A stretch of 64,000 nt of DNA from contig NZ_QJJP01000002.1 of assembly GCF_003201565.1 (NCBI RefSeq), forward strand, positions 62,001-126,000, read 5' to 3'. The notes under the pieces are model-generated. The model was not told where the DNA came from, did not search any database, and saw nothing but the letters and a program-made list of their open reading frames with translations. This DNA is from Nitrosomonas sp. Nm84. Lineage in GTDB: Bacteria; Pseudomonadota; Gammaproteobacteria; Burkholderiales; Nitrosomonadaceae. Positions 37,233 through 47,012 of this stretch are shown one piece after another. Each line of letters opens with the position of its first letter. Within the stretch, counting starts at the first letter, position 1. Made by a program: the position numbers and the translations under genes.

Positions 37233-37793
37233 ATGAAAAATATTAATCTGACACATCATTTCCTGATCGCTATGCCGACAATGGCGGATTCTATATTTTC
37301 TAAGACATTGACGTATATTTGTGAGCACAACGAACAAGGTGCGATCGGCATCGTTATTAACCGGCCAACCGACCTTACGCTGGTTAATTTATTCAAACAG
37401 TTAGGCATCCAACAAGATGATTTTCTAGCGCAAACAACCCCAGTGCTTTTTGGCGGGCCTGTTCAAATGGATTGCGGGTTTGTATTACATCACCCCATAG
37501 GCAAGTGGCAGTCAACGTTAGTAGTGAATCAGGAAGTGGGATTGACTACGTCGTTGGACATCTTAAAAGCCATTGCGAGTGCCGATGGACCGGATCAAGT
37601 ATTGATTGCCCTTGGCTATGCGGGTTGGGCTGCGGGACAGATTGAGCACGAATTGGCTCAGAATGCATGGTTGACGGTGCCGGCTTCATCCGATGTGATA
37701 TTTAGCATGCCGTCGGAAGAAAGGCTCTCTGCGGCAATGCAATTACTGGGCATTCATGATGCCAATCTCTCCAATGAAGTTGGGCACGCATAA
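37233..37793 (+). CDS. yqgE: YqgE/AlgH family protein
   Basis: A 186-residue DUF179 protein. [35 protein letters not shown] and [17 protein letters not shown] are typical. The molecular role is not known. It is nearly always just upstream of ruvX, as here (12 bp gap), and starts the ruvX-pyrR-pyrB-pyrC' set. Confidence 0.94.
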   Translation: MKNINLTHHFLIAMPTMADSIFSKTLTYICEHNEQGAIGIVINRPTDLTLVNLFKQLGIQQDDFLAQTTPVLFGGPVQMDCGFVLHHPIGKWQSTLVVNQEVGLTTSLDILKAIASADGPDQVLIALGYAGWAAGQIEHELAQNAWLTVPASSDVIFSMPSEERLSAAMQLLGIHDANLSNEVGHA

Positions 37794-37805
37794 CTATCGG
37801 TACGA

Positions 37806-38291
37806 ATGGTAGAAATTCTTTTAGACGTGGATTCGGAACATCAAGCACTGGAACGGCTCCCGCAAGGTACTGTATTAGCTTTTGATTTCGGGAAGAAACG
37901 TATTGGTGTGGCGATTGGTAATAATATGCTAGGCACGGCGCGTCCCTTAGTGACGATTGATAGCGAAGTGACAGAGCGATGTTTTGTTACAATTGCGCAA
38001 TTGATTGAAACCTGGCAGCCGGTTTTGCTGGTGGTGGGGTTGCCGCTGCATAGCGATGGAACCGCGCATGAACTGACCCAATTGAGCCAGCGTTTTGCGC
38101 GGCGTTTAGCAGGGCGTTTTAATATCAGGGTGATATTGAAAGATGAACGTTATACCAGTGAAACTGCCAGTGCTGCGTTACGCGAATCAGGTATTACCGG
38201 CAGAAAACAAAAAACAGTGCTGGATCAGGTAGCCGCACAGCAGATACTACAATCATTTTTTGACGAACAGCATGCAACTACCAGACGCTGA
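37806..38291 (+). CDS. ruvX: Putative pre-16S rRNA nuclease YqgF/RuvX
   Basis: A 161-residue RNase H-fold protein. LAFDFGKKRIGVAIGN carries the first catalytic aspartate, VVGLPLHSDGTAHE the middle loop, and ILKDERYTSETASAAL the later acidic residue. It is thought to complete the 5' end of 16S rRNA. It overlaps the start of pyrR by about 20 bp. Confidence 0.94.
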   Translation: MVEILLDVDSEHQALERLPQGTVLAFDFGKKRIGVAIGNNMLGTARPLVTIDSEVTERCFVTIAQLIETWQPVLLVVGLPLHSDGTAHELTQLSQRFARRLAGRFNIRVILKDERYTSETASAALRESGITGRKQKTVLDQVAAQQILQSFFDEQHATTRR

Positions 38292-38778
38292 GACCTTATT
38301 CAAGAGTCTCGCAAAAAAAATACAATCCGATTGTGACAAAGATTTTGTACTCGTGGGCATTCATACGGGGGGAGTATGGTTGGCTGAGCGCTTGCATCAA
38401 GAGTTGGCAATCACGCAGCCGCTAGGCACACTGGATGTATCTTTTTATCGCGATGATTTCGATAAAATTGGTTTGCATTCAAAGGTTAAACGGTCGGAAA
38501 TACCTTTTGAGGTGGAAGGGGCGCATATTATTTTGGTGGATGATGTGCTTTATACCGGACGAACAATCCGTGCAGCAATTAACGAGCTATTTGATTATGG
38601 CCGCCCCGCCTGCATCAGATTGGCTACTTTGGTTGACCGAAGTGGCAGGGAATTGCCGATTGCCGCCCAATATACGGGCGTTGAACTGCAGTTGCCAGCG
38701 GACAAGATGCTGGAATTAAAGCGCGAAGCGAATGGAAAATTAAGCTTGAATTTGTATGACAAGAGCCTTGCGGAATGA
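38272..38778 (+). CDS. pyrR: PyrR bifunctional regulator/uracil phosphoribosyltransferase
   Basis: A 168-residue type I phosphoribosyltransferase. [17 protein letters not shown] is the PRPP-binding loop and [13 protein letters not shown] is conserved in PyrR. In Gram-positive bacteria PyrR binds pyr mRNA to cause attenuation; in proteobacteria with this gene order its regulatory role is less clear. I chose the ATG at 38272 over a TTG four codons upstream. The stop overlaps the pyrB start. Confidence 0.92.
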   Translation: MQLPDAETLFKSLAKKIQSDCDKDFVLVGIHTGGVWLAERLHQELAITQPLGTLDVSFYRDDFDKIGLHSKVKRSEIPFEVEGAHIILVDDVLYTGRTIRAAINELFDYGRPACIRLATLVDRSGRELPIAAQYTGVELQLPADKMLELKREANGKLSLNLYDKSLAE

Positions 38779-39734
38779 TGAATAGGAATCCGCAACTGGA
38801 TGAGAATGGCGTGTTGCAGCATCTGCTGACGACGGAAGGATTGCCGGCATCTGTTTTATTGCACATATTGGATACCGCCGAGTCATTTGTTGGCGTTACT
38901 GAACGCGATGTTAAAAAAATTCCGTTATTACGTGGAAAATCGATATTCAATCTTTTTTTTGAACCCAGTACGCGAACACGGACAACCTTTGAAATTGCCG
39001 CTAAACGATTGTCGGCCGATGTCATTAATCTCAATATTGCAGTTTCTGCGCAATCCAAGGGCGAAGCGCTGCTGGATACCGTCAATAATCTTTCTGCGAT
39101 GAATGCAGATATGTTTGTGGTGCGGCATGCGCAGAGTGGTGCTGCGCATTTGATTGCAAGGCATGTGCGGTCAGATATTCATGTGATTAATGCCGGTGAT
39201 GGCAGTCATGCGCACCCCACGCAAGCATTGCTGGATATGTTTACGATCCGGCGTCATAAGCAGGATTTCCATAATTTGCGGGTTGCAATCATTGGCGACA
39301 TTCTACATTCCAGGGTAGCGCGTTCTCAGATTCATGCACTGACTACATTGGGAGTACCGGAAGTCCGTGTAATTGCACCTAAGACTTTGCTGCCGAAAAT
39401 GGTGGAGCGCCTAGGTGTGCATGTCTACCATGATATGGCGAAAGGGTTGAAGGATATTGACGTGTTGATGATGCTGCGCCTGCAGAATGAACGCATGCAA
39501 GGTGCGAACCTACCTAGCCCGGAAGAATATTTTAAATACTATGGACTGACTCCAGAGAAGTTATCGCTTGCGCGGCGTGACGCCATTGTCATGCATCCTG
39601 GGCCGATGAATCGTGGCGTGGAAATTGATTCTGCGGTTGCAGATGGTAAACAGTCAGTGATTTTGTCTCAGGTGACATTTGGTATCGCGGTACGCATGGC
39701 TGTGATGTCGATTCTGGCGGGTAATCAAGCTTAA
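38775..39734 (+). CDS. pyrB: Aspartate carbamoyltransferase catalytic subunit
   Basis: A 319-residue enzyme making carbamoyl aspartate in pyrimidine synthesis. [19 protein letters not shown] binds carbamoyl phosphate, [12 protein letters not shown] and [14 protein letters not shown] are further active-site segments. No pyrI regulatory subunit is adjacent. Instead a dihydroorotase homologue follows after 10 bp, the arrangement of class A ATCases. Confidence 0.96.
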   Translation: MMNRNPQLDENGVLQHLLTTEGLPASVLLHILDTAESFVGVTERDVKKIPLLRGKSIFNLFFEPSTRTRTTFEIAAKRLSADVINLNIAVSAQSKGEALLDTVNNLSAMNADMFVVRHAQSGAAHLIARHVRSDIHVINAGDGSHAHPTQALLDMFTIRRHKQDFHNLRVAIIGDILHSRVARSQIHALTTLGVPEVRVIAPKTLLPKMVERLGVHVYHDMAKGLKDIDVLMMLRLQNERMQGANLPSPEEYFKYYGLTPEKLSLARRDAIVMHPGPMNRGVEIDSAVADGKQSVILSQVTFGIAVRMAVMSILAGNQA

Positions 39735-39744
39735 GGTCGTCTGC

Positions 39745-41019
39745 ATGAAAATTCATATTAAGAATGGACGTTTGATTGATCCCAAGCATGGTGTTGATGC
39801 CGTTCAGGATATTTTTATTGCGAAGGGTAAAGTCGTCGCTATAGGTGAAGCTCCCAAGGAATTCCAGGCCAGTCGTGTCATTGATGCTCGATCGTTAATC
39901 GTCTGCCCAGGTTTCGTTGATTTGTCGGTGCGCTTGCGTGAACCTGGGTTTGAATATAAAGCAACATTGGAATCTGAGATGGGAGCGGCGGTTGCGGGGG
40001 GGATAACGAGCTTTGCCTGTCCGCCGGATACGGATCCTCCGCTGGATGAGCCGGGGTTGGTCGAAATGCTGAAGCATCGTGCGAAAAGTCTTAATCAGGC
40101 ACATGTTTATCCCATTGGCGCACTTACTCAAGGATTAAACGGTGAGCGTCTGACTGAAATGGCGGAATTGAATGATGCCGGGTGTGTTGTATTTGGTCAG
40201 TCGGATGGCTTGTTATCTAATTTGCGCGTGTTAATGCAGGCAATGCGGTACGCTTCTACATTCGGTTTCAGCGTATGGCTACGGCCACAAGAAATCAGCT
40301 TGACCAGTGATGGCGTAGCGCATGATGGAGAAGTGGCAACTCGGCTGGGTTTACCCACAGTTCCTGTGTGTGCTGAAACAATTGCTTTGGCCAATATTAT
40401 TTTACTGACCAAAGAAACAGGCGTCAGAGTGCATTTGTGTCGGATTTCCAGTGCTGAAGGACTGGCGATGGTTCGTGTCGCTAAGCATCAGGGTTTGCCA
40501 ATAAGCTGCGATGTGACGATCAATCATCTGCATCTGTCTGATATGGACATTGGCTTCTTCGATTCCAATTGCCATCTGATGCCGCCGTTGCGTGGTTTCA
40601 GTGATCGGGATGCATTGCGACAGGGGGTGCTGGATGGAACGATCGATGCGATTTGTTCAGATCATGCGCCGGTGGATGAAGATGCTAAATTGCTGCCATT
40701 TGGTCAGTCTGAGATCGGTGCTACCGGTGTGGAATTACTATTGCCGCTAACTTTAAAATGGGGAATGGAAATGCGCTTGCCTATGCTTAAGGTTTTGGCA
40801 AAGATTACATCAGATCCAGCACAAATACTGGGGATTGACGCGGGACATATCGCCGTCGGAAGTGCCGCGGATATCTGCATATTTGATCCTGACCATTATT
40901 GGAAGGTGACATCGACAGCAATTTTGAGTCAAGGTAAAAATACGCCTTTTATGGGAATGGAATTACCGGGTGGTATTAAATATACCTTGGTGAATGGCCA
41001 GATTGTTTACGAACGCTGA
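39745..41019 (+). CDS. pyrX: Inactive dihydroorotase homologue PyrC' (PyrX)
   Basis: A 424-residue amidohydrolase-fold protein. Active dihydroorotases have a zinc-binding HxH in PGFVDxHxHLREPG; here the sequence is PGFVDLSVRLREPG, with Ser61 and Arg63 in place of both histidines. The later CSDHAPVDEDAK is partly kept. Loss of the metal site indicates a structural partner that holds PyrB in a large complex, as described for the Pseudomonas class A ATCase. An active pyrC should exist elsewhere. Confidence 0.9.
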   Translation: MKIHIKNGRLIDPKHGVDAVQDIFIAKGKVVAIGEAPKEFQASRVIDARSLIVCPGFVDLSVRLREPGFEYKATLESEMGAAVAGGITSFACPPDTDPPLDEPGLVEMLKHRAKSLNQAHVYPIGALTQGLNGERLTEMAELNDAGCVVFGQSDGLLSNLRVLMQAMRYASTFGFSVWLRPQEISLTSDGVAHDGEVATRLGLPTVPVCAETIALANIILLTKETGVRVHLCRISSAEGLAMVRVAKHQGLPISCDVTINHLHLSDMDIGFFDSNCHLMPPLRGFSDRDALRQGVLDGTIDAICSDHAPVDEDAKLLPFGQSEIGATGVELLLPLTLKWGMEMRLPMLKVLAKITSDPAQILGIDAGHIAVGSAADICIFDPDHYWKVTSTAILSQGKNTPFMGMELPGGIKYTLVNGQIVYER

Positions 41020-41094
41020 AGTCTGATGGATTCTGCGGATTTTAATGCGCATTAGCACGACGTAATTTGTTTTTAACTGATTATTGGGAGCAAC

Positions 41095-43188
41095 ATGTCA
41101 AACCCGTTACTTGATTTTTCCGGATTGCCCCGTTTTGCGGAAATAAAGAATGAGCATATTTCACCAGCCATTGAGATGTTGTTGAAAGAGAACCGTACGG
41201 TGATCGAAAAAGTGCGAATTGATAATCGTGTACCTACCTGGCAAATTTTTGTGCAGCCGATGGTGGATGCCAATGAGCATTTGTCGCGTGCTTGGGGGCA
41301 GGTATCGCATTTGAATGCGGTGATGAATAGCCCACAACTTCGCGAAATCTATAATGCGAATCTTCCATTGATTACGCAGTTTTACGCCGAATTATCGCAA
41401 GACTTGGTATTGTTCGAAAAATTTAAGCAATTACGGGCGAGCGCGGAATTTGATCATTTGACCTCCGCGCGGAAAAAAATTATTGAAAATGAATTGAGGG
41501 ATTTTCGTTTAGGGGGTGCGGAATTGCCATCTGATAGAAAGCAACGATTCATGCAGATCCAGGAAGATCTGTCGAAATTATCTTCAGAGTTTAGCGATAA
41601 CTTACTGGATGCCACGAATGCCTATGCACTATTTATTGAAGATGCAGAAATCGTAGCAGGTATTCCGGACGATGTATTACAAACCGCTAAGGAACAGGCT
41701 ATAGCGGATTCCAAGGCGGGATGGAAATTTACTCTGCATATGCCGTCTTATCTTCCAGTACTGCAGTATGCCGACAATCGCAATTTTCGTGAGCAAATGT
41801 ACCGTGCTTATGCAACGCGTGCCAGTGAGTTGGATCATCAGGCCGGGCTCGATAAAGACAACATGCCGCTTATCAATAAGATACTGGCACTGCGTCAGGA
41901 AGCAGCGCACATGTTGGGACATGCGAATTATGCCGAGGTTTCGTTGGCAACGAAAATGGCGACTTCCCCGCAACAGGTTTTGGATTTTTTGAGGAAATTA
42001 GCAGCCAAAGCAAAACCGTACGCTGAGCGAGATCTGAGAGCACTACAGCAATTTGCAGCAGAGAATCTGAATTTGCCGAAACTTGAAGCCTGGGATTTAG
42101 CCTATGTGAGTGAGAAATTACGTGAAGAACGCTATGCTTTTTCAGATCAGGAAGTTAAAGAATACTTTCCGGAAGACAAAGTGCTGGCGGGTATGTTTAA
42201 GTTAGTGGAAAAACTGTATGGCATACATATTGTGCCAGCGATAGCTATACGCAATGTTCAGTGCTGGCACCCTGATGTGAAATTTTTTGATATCAATGAT
42301 GCGAAAGGTCAATTAATTGGCCAATTTTATCTGGATCTCTATGCACGGCCTACCAAGCGAGGCGGTGCATGGATGGATGATGCGATTACACGTCGTCGAA
42401 TTAATAATGAACAAGCAGGAAATCACGACATACAAATACCGGTCGCATACCTCACGTGTAACTTCTCGGCGCCTGTAACTATCAACAACCGACATCGTCC
42501 GGCTTTATTTACCCATAATGAGGTGATCGTGCTATTTCATGAATTCGGTCATGGTTTGCATCACTTGCTGACGCAAGTGGAAGATTTGGGGGTGTCGGGT
42601 ATTAATGGAGTGGAATGGGATGCAGTGGAATTGCCCAGTCAGTTTATGGAAAATTTTTGCTGGGAGTGGGATGTGCTAACCGGAATGACGCAGCATGTTG
42701 ATACCGGCGAATCGCTACCGAGAGCTTTATTTGATAAGATGATCAAAGCCAAGAACTTTCAAAGTGGGTTGCAGATGTTGCGGCAGATTGAATTTGCGCT
42801 TTTTGATATGCATATCCACTTTGACTTTAAACCAGGCGGCGACCAAACGGTGTTACAACTGCTGGATGATATTCGTAAAGCGGTTGCGGTGATCATTCCG
42901 CCAAGCTTTAATCGCTTCCCTAATAGTTTTGCACATATTTTTTCAGGGGGGTATGCTGCAGGTTATTATAGCTATAAATGGGCGGAAGTACTCTCGGCAG
43001 ACGCTTATAGCATGTTTGAAGAGACTGCTTCGGATGGTGTAGTCAATGCTGCAACCGGTTCGCGTTTTCTTGAAGAGATCCTTGCGATGGGCGGGAGTCG
43101 TTCAGCATTGGAATCATTTATGGCATTTCGTGGCCGTGAACCAGAGCTGGATGCATTGTTGCGTCACAATGGGATGGAAACAGCTTAA
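41095..43188 (+). CDS. prlC: Oligopeptidase A (M3 family)
   Basis: A 697-residue zinc metallopeptidase. The metal site is VLFHEFGHGLHHLL (His482, Glu483, His486), with the third ligand expected in GVEWDAVELPSQFMENF. The C-terminal segment FSGGYAAGYYSYKWAEVLSA is conserved. Cytosolic; it degrades short peptides, including cleaved signal peptides. It appears to be a single-gene unit. Confidence 0.96.
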   Translation: MSNPLLDFSGLPRFAEIKNEHISPAIEMLLKENRTVIEKVRIDNRVPTWQIFVQPMVDANEHLSRAWGQVSHLNAVMNSPQLREIYNANLPLITQFYAELSQDLVLFEKFKQLRASAEFDHLTSARKKIIENELRDFRLGGAELPSDRKQRFMQIQEDLSKLSSEFSDNLLDATNAYALFIEDAEIVAGIPDDVLQTAKEQAIADSKAGWKFTLHMPSYLPVLQYADNRNFREQMYRAYATRASELDHQAGLDKDNMPLINKILALRQEAAHMLGHANYAEVSLATKMATSPQQVLDFLRKLAAKAKPYAERDLRALQQFAAENLNLPKLEAWDLAYVSEKLREERYAFSDQEVKEYFPEDKVLAGMFKLVEKLYGIHIVPAIAIRNVQCWHPDVKFFDINDAKGQLIGQFYLDLYARPTKRGGAWMDDAITRRRINNEQAGNHDIQIPVAYLTCNFSAPVTINNRHRPALFTHNEVIVLFHEFGHGLHHLLTQVEDLGVSGINGVEWDAVELPSQFMENFCWEWDVLTGMTQHVDTGESLPRALFDKMIKAKNFQSGLQMLRQIEFALFDMHIHFDFKPGGDQTVLQLLDDIRKAVAVIIPPSFNRFPNSFAHIFSGGYAAGYYSYKWAEVLSADAYSMFEETASDGVVNAATGSRFLEEILAMGGSRSALESFMAFRGREPELDALLRHNGMETA

Positions 43189-43344
43189 TTGTTACACTGT
43201 ATTATTTTCTCGTTGAGTGAGTATGCTGTTATGAAGTACTATGGATAATCTGTCATATATCCGAGATTTGACAGTTGGTTTAATGAAAATTTTTTAATTT
43301 CTGCATGTAGTGTCACAAAATTGAAAGTGAGTGAAAACACTTAC

Positions 43345-43480
43345 CGGGTTGTTGAGAAACATTTTCGAGGAATCCTAGACAAGAACAGGCGATAAGGCGC
43401 GTTGTGCTTAATAATTGAGCATTTTGAGCCTATTTTTAACACCGTGACGGCAACAACGTAGATAGTTTTTCAGCGACCTG
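43345..43480. repeat. MITE-like element, about 136 bp
   Basis: The ends CGGGTTGTTGAGAAAC and GTTTTTCAGCGACCTG are imperfect inverted repeats (12 of 16 positions match). The element lies between prlC and mlaA and has no coding region. The right end plus flank (CGACCTGTTAAC, 43474-43485) also occurs at 6054-6065 beside the IS5 relic, which suggests an IS-derived, non-autonomous repeat family. Confidence 0.5.
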
Positions 43481-43557
43481 TTAACGGCAAGGTGTATTGA
43501 ACCAATTGTGTAAATGTGGCAAGATCGATCGGTTTTTTTAATAAAATAAATAAGAGC

Positions 43558-44328
43558 ATGATGAATACTATCCATTCCAAAGCTATTGCTATTCTGGTAT
43601 TTAGTTTGTTTTTAACAGGTTGCGCTACAACCAAGACGAATAACCAGAATGGCCCTCATGACCCTCTAGAGTCTATGAACCGCGCCGTTTTTAATTTTAA
43701 TGAAATGGTGTATGACAATGTATTGGATCCGGTTGCCAGAGGTTATAAGTGGGTTACTCCCGATCCTATCGAATTGGTGGTTGGAAACTTTTTCTCCAAT
43801 CTGAACGACGTGGTGGTGACCACTAATTCTGTGCTGCAATTAAATTATGAGAGCGCACTTGTTAGCGGTACGCGGGTATTGATCAATACCACTTTCGGTA
43901 TATTTGGTTTGATCGATATTGCCAGTGATATCAGTGCAGCAAGCGATGTTAATCTTAACAAACGCAACGAGGACTTCGGTCAGACATTGGGACGTTATGG
44001 TGTTACCAGTGGGCCGTATATTGTATTGCCTTTCTTGGGGCCCAGTTCTGTACGCGATGCGTTCGGAATAGCTGTTGATAGTTTCTTCATGGATCCCGTT
44101 ACACAAGGGGTAACAGGGGTTTTTATGGATGATGTGGATTATCTGAATAAAGTGGCACTACGTTTGCCTGTTGCAACAGCGAGAACTATCAATGCACGTG
44201 CACAGTTTCTTGATGACGATAAAACGCTTGAAGAGGCCGCATTGGATAAATATGAATTTATGCGTGACGCCTATTTACAAAGACGTACCAGCTTGATCAA
44301 CAACACAGCTACTGTGGAGACTAAGTGA
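43558..44328 (+). CDS. mlaA: MlaA/VacJ family outer-membrane lipoprotein
   Basis: A 256-residue lipoprotein. The signal peptide ends in the lipobox LFLTGC, and HDPLESMNRAVFNFNEMVYD starts the conserved domain. RNEDFGQTLGRYGVTSGPYI and VLPFLGPSSVRDAFG are further MlaA motifs. It removes misplaced phospholipid from the outer membrane outer leaflet and works with MlaFEDBC, which are not in the window. I chose the paired ATGs at 43558/43561; an upstream frame extension would spoil the signal peptide. Confidence 0.93.
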   Translation: MMNTIHSKAIAILVFSLFLTGCATTKTNNQNGPHDPLESMNRAVFNFNEMVYDNVLDPVARGYKWVTPDPIELVVGNFFSNLNDVVVTTNSVLQLNYESALVSGTRVLINTTFGIFGLIDIASDISAASDVNLNKRNEDFGQTLGRYGVTSGPYIVLPFLGPSSVRDAFGIAVDSFFMDPVTQGVTGVFMDDVDYLNKVALRLPVATARTINARAQFLDDDKTLEEAALDKYEFMRDAYLQRRTSLINNTATVETK

Positions 44329-44572
44329 TAAAACGGAAAACATACTTTGCTCTTATGTTGTTACTGTTTTGTGAGTAGTCGCTTATCTTATTTATATTGA
44401 CTACATGACCGTACTTCGAAAGATTAGGTTTTCGCATATATTGTTTTTCTGCTGAAGAACTATTCAACGCTACACCGCTAATAAATAATAAATAGGCACA
44501 TTGATTGATGGAGAATCACTCTAAATTAATGTGCATATTTTTTATACAGTTCTTGTAAATAAAGTTTAAAAA

Positions 44573-44737
44573 ATGAAGAAATTTCAATGCAATATATGCG
44601 GATTTATTTATGATGAAGCAGTGGGTGATCCAGAACATGGCGTAAGAGCCGGGACGCATTGGGAAGATGTTCCCGAACACTGGGCTTGTCCTGAGTGTGG
44701 CGTGGATAAAGCAGATTTTGAAATGGTGGAGATCTGA
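44573..44737 (+). CDS. Rubredoxin
   Basis: A 54-residue protein starting [20 protein letters not shown]. The two iron-binding pairs CNICG and [12 protein letters not shown] bind one iron through four cysteines, and the acidic middle is typical. It carries single electrons in the cytosol. It is only 3 bp upstream of the rubredoxin reductase gene, so the two form one unit. Confidence 0.95.
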   Translation: MKKFQCNICGFIYDEAVGDPEHGVRAGTHWEDVPEHWACPECGVDKADFEMVEI

Positions 44738-44740
44738 GCA

Positions 44741-45892
44741 ATGGATAATCCGGTAGTTATTGTAGGGAGTGGGTTGGCTGGCTATGCTGCGGCACGTGAG
44801 CTACGAAAACTCAATGCAGAAATTCCGATAACGATGCTATCTGCCGATCACGGCGGTTTTTATTCCAAACCGATGTTATCAAATGCTTTGTCATTAGGTA
44901 AGACTCCCGCATCTATTTTGAATAGTGATGCTGCTCAAATGGCATCACAATTGAAGATTTCTATTCGTCCGTATTGTCGTGTCACTGCCATTGATCAATC
45001 GGAAAATGCGGTGACATTGATCGATGGTGAGAAAATATTCTACGATCAACTGGTTCTGGCAGTAGGCGCGGACCAAATACGGTTGCCATTACAGGGTGAC
45101 GGTGTGGCAAAAATATTAACCGTGAATGACTTGGATGATTATCAAAATTTTCGTGAAGCGCTGATCGGCAAGAAACGAATCAGCATTATTGGTGCCGGTT
45201 TAATCGGTTGTGAATTTGCAAACGACTTGGTGACATCGGGATATCAGGTAGATGTCATTGATATTAGTGCGCAACCGCTGGGGAGACTGTTACCACCAGC
45301 AAGCGGTGCATTTATGCAACAGAAGTTGGAAGCGGTTGGTGTGGTTTTTCACTTAGATACGACAATTCAGGCTGTTGATCAAGTTGAAGACCGACTACGT
45401 TTAACGCTCGCTAATGGTGAATCGATCGATTCTGATCTGGTACTCTCATCAGTGGGATTACGTTCTCGTACGCAACTTGCTGAAGCAGCGGGAATTCAAA
45501 TTAATCGTGGCATTGTAGTGAATCGCTTGCTACAAACTCGATTTGCGAATATTTATGCGTTGGGCGATTGTGCGGAGGTCGAAAGTAAGGTGTTGCCTTT
45601 TGTAATGCCGATTACACATGCAGCGCGGGCTTTAGCTGCAACACTTGCGGGTAACCCAACTTCTGTTCACTATCCGGCAATGCCAATCATGGTAAAAACA
45701 CCGGCGTGCCCAACAGTCGTTTCGCCGCCTGATTTTAATGTGCAGGGTGAGTGGCATGTCGAGGTTGATACCGATGGCGTAAAAGCATTGTATCGGGATG
45801 AAGTTGGTAATTTACTGGGGTATGCATTATTGGGCGCTGCAACCAAGGAAAAGAATAATCTTACAACCCAATTGCCAGCAGTATTGGTATAA
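44741..45892 (+). CDS. Rubredoxin-NAD(+) reductase-type flavoprotein
   Basis: A 383-residue FAD/NAD-dependent oxidoreductase. IVGSGLAGYAAARELRKL binds FAD, ISIIGAGLIGCEFANDL binds NAD(P)H, and NIYALGDCAEVESKVLPF is the second FAD motif. With the adjacent rubredoxin it forms an electron chain from NAD(P)H that may serve oxygen or peroxide reduction or an alkane-type hydroxylase; no terminal acceptor gene is next to it. Confidence 0.93.
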   Translation: MDNPVVIVGSGLAGYAAARELRKLNAEIPITMLSADHGGFYSKPMLSNALSLGKTPASILNSDAAQMASQLKISIRPYCRVTAIDQSENAVTLIDGEKIFYDQLVLAVGADQIRLPLQGDGVAKILTVNDLDDYQNFREALIGKKRISIIGAGLIGCEFANDLVTSGYQVDVIDISAQPLGRLLPPASGAFMQQKLEAVGVVFHLDTTIQAVDQVEDRLRLTLANGESIDSDLVLSSVGLRSRTQLAEAAGIQINRGIVVNRLLQTRFANIYALGDCAEVESKVLPFVMPITHAARALAATLAGNPTSVHYPAMPIMVKTPACPTVVSPPDFNVQGEWHVEVDTDGVKALYRDEVGNLLGYALLGAATKEKNNLTTQLPAVLV

Positions 45893-45946
45893 AATTTTTG
45901 ACGATTGGTTTTTTAACTGATGATAAGTAAATACTGAGTATTGGTA

Positions 45947-46552
45947 ATGATGAAGTTTCTATTCGATCTTTTCCCCGTCATTTTGTTTTTCGCAGCTTTC
46001 AAGGTCTACGATATTTTTGTCGCGACTGCAGTTGCGATAGTAGCGGCTATTCTACAAATTGGCTGGCTTTGGTTTCGGCATCGCCACATCGATAAAATGA
46101 TGTGGTCAAATCTGGCTATCATTGTCATTTTTGGTGGCGCTACACTAGTGTCTCAGGATGAAACATTTATTAAATGGAAACCGACAGTGCTATATTGGCT
46201 GATTGCCACTGTTTTACTGGTATCCAATCTAATTTTTAGAAAGAATCTGATTCAAGCAATGCTAGAAAAGCAGATGGTATTGCCATCAATCATCTGGAAT
46301 AAACTTAATTTGAGCTGGATGGGGTTTTTTCTATTAATGGGGTGTATTAATCTTTATGTTGCATTTGGTTTTTCAGTAGATACCTGGGTTACGTTTAAAT
46401 TATTTGGAGCGACTGGGTTAATGCTTGTTTTCATCATAGCGCAAGTGATGATGCTAGGAAAATATCTAAAAGATACGCCTCAAATTTTAGCTACCAGCGA
46501 ACAGAGTAATGCAACGGAAAAAATAGAAGATAAAATGAGTAAAGAGCAATGA
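45947..46552 (+). CDS. yciB: Septation protein A / intracellular septation YciB
   Basis: A 201-residue inner-membrane protein with five or six helices. [20 protein letters not shown] is the conserved start, then [20 protein letters not shown] and ESVDTW-like [17 protein letters not shown]. Linked to cell envelope and division in E. coli. I chose the ATG at 45947 over a TTG two codons upstream. The stop overlaps the start of yciI. Confidence 0.94.
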   Translation: MMKFLFDLFPVILFFAAFKVYDIFVATAVAIVAAILQIGWLWFRHRHIDKMMWSNLAIIVIFGGATLVSQDETFIKWKPTVLYWLIATVLLVSNLIFRKNLIQAMLEKQMVLPSIIWNKLNLSWMGFFLLMGCINLYVAFGFSVDTWVTFKLFGATGLMLVFIIAQVMMLGKYLKDTPQILATSEQSNATEKIEDKMSKEQ

Positions 46553-46854
46553 TGTTATATGCTATTCATGGTGAAGATGTTCCGAACAGTCTGGAAAAAA
46601 GAATGGCAGTTCGTCCAGAGCATTTAAAAAGAATTCAGGCATTGCAAGAGGCCGGCCGTTTAATTTTAGCCGGGCCGTATCCTGCTATCGATAGTCAAGA
46701 TCCAGGGCCAGCGGGTTTTTCAGGAAGCTTGGTTGTGGCAGAGTTTGAGTCCTTAGAAGCGGCACAAGCCTGGGCTGATGCTGATCCCTATATGAGTGCA
46801 GGTGTCTATCAGAAAGTGACTGTTAAACCTTTTAAGAAGGTACTGTCTGCATAA
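46549..46854 (+). CDS. yciI: YciI family protein
   Basis: A 101-residue ferredoxin-like fold protein. [35 protein letters not shown] and [16 protein letters not shown] match the family. The reaction is unknown; a His-Asp pair in relatives suggests an enzyme. Translationally coupled to yciB by a 4-bp overlap. Confidence 0.93.
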   Translation: MMLYAIHGEDVPNSLEKRMAVRPEHLKRIQALQEAGRLILAGPYPAIDSQDPGPAGFSGSLVVAEFESLEAAQAWADADPYMSAGVYQKVTVKPFKKVLSA

Positions 46855-47012
46855 GTGGTTGCAAGCTTTGCTTTCCTCATTACTACCAAATTGCTTCAAG
46901 ATCAATGAAAATACGTAAGGATTCACGTCCATCAAGTTAAGGCGTATACTTTCTCAAAGCAATTATATTCATTAGAATATAAATTTTATCCAAATCACAA
47001 TAAGGAAATTCC

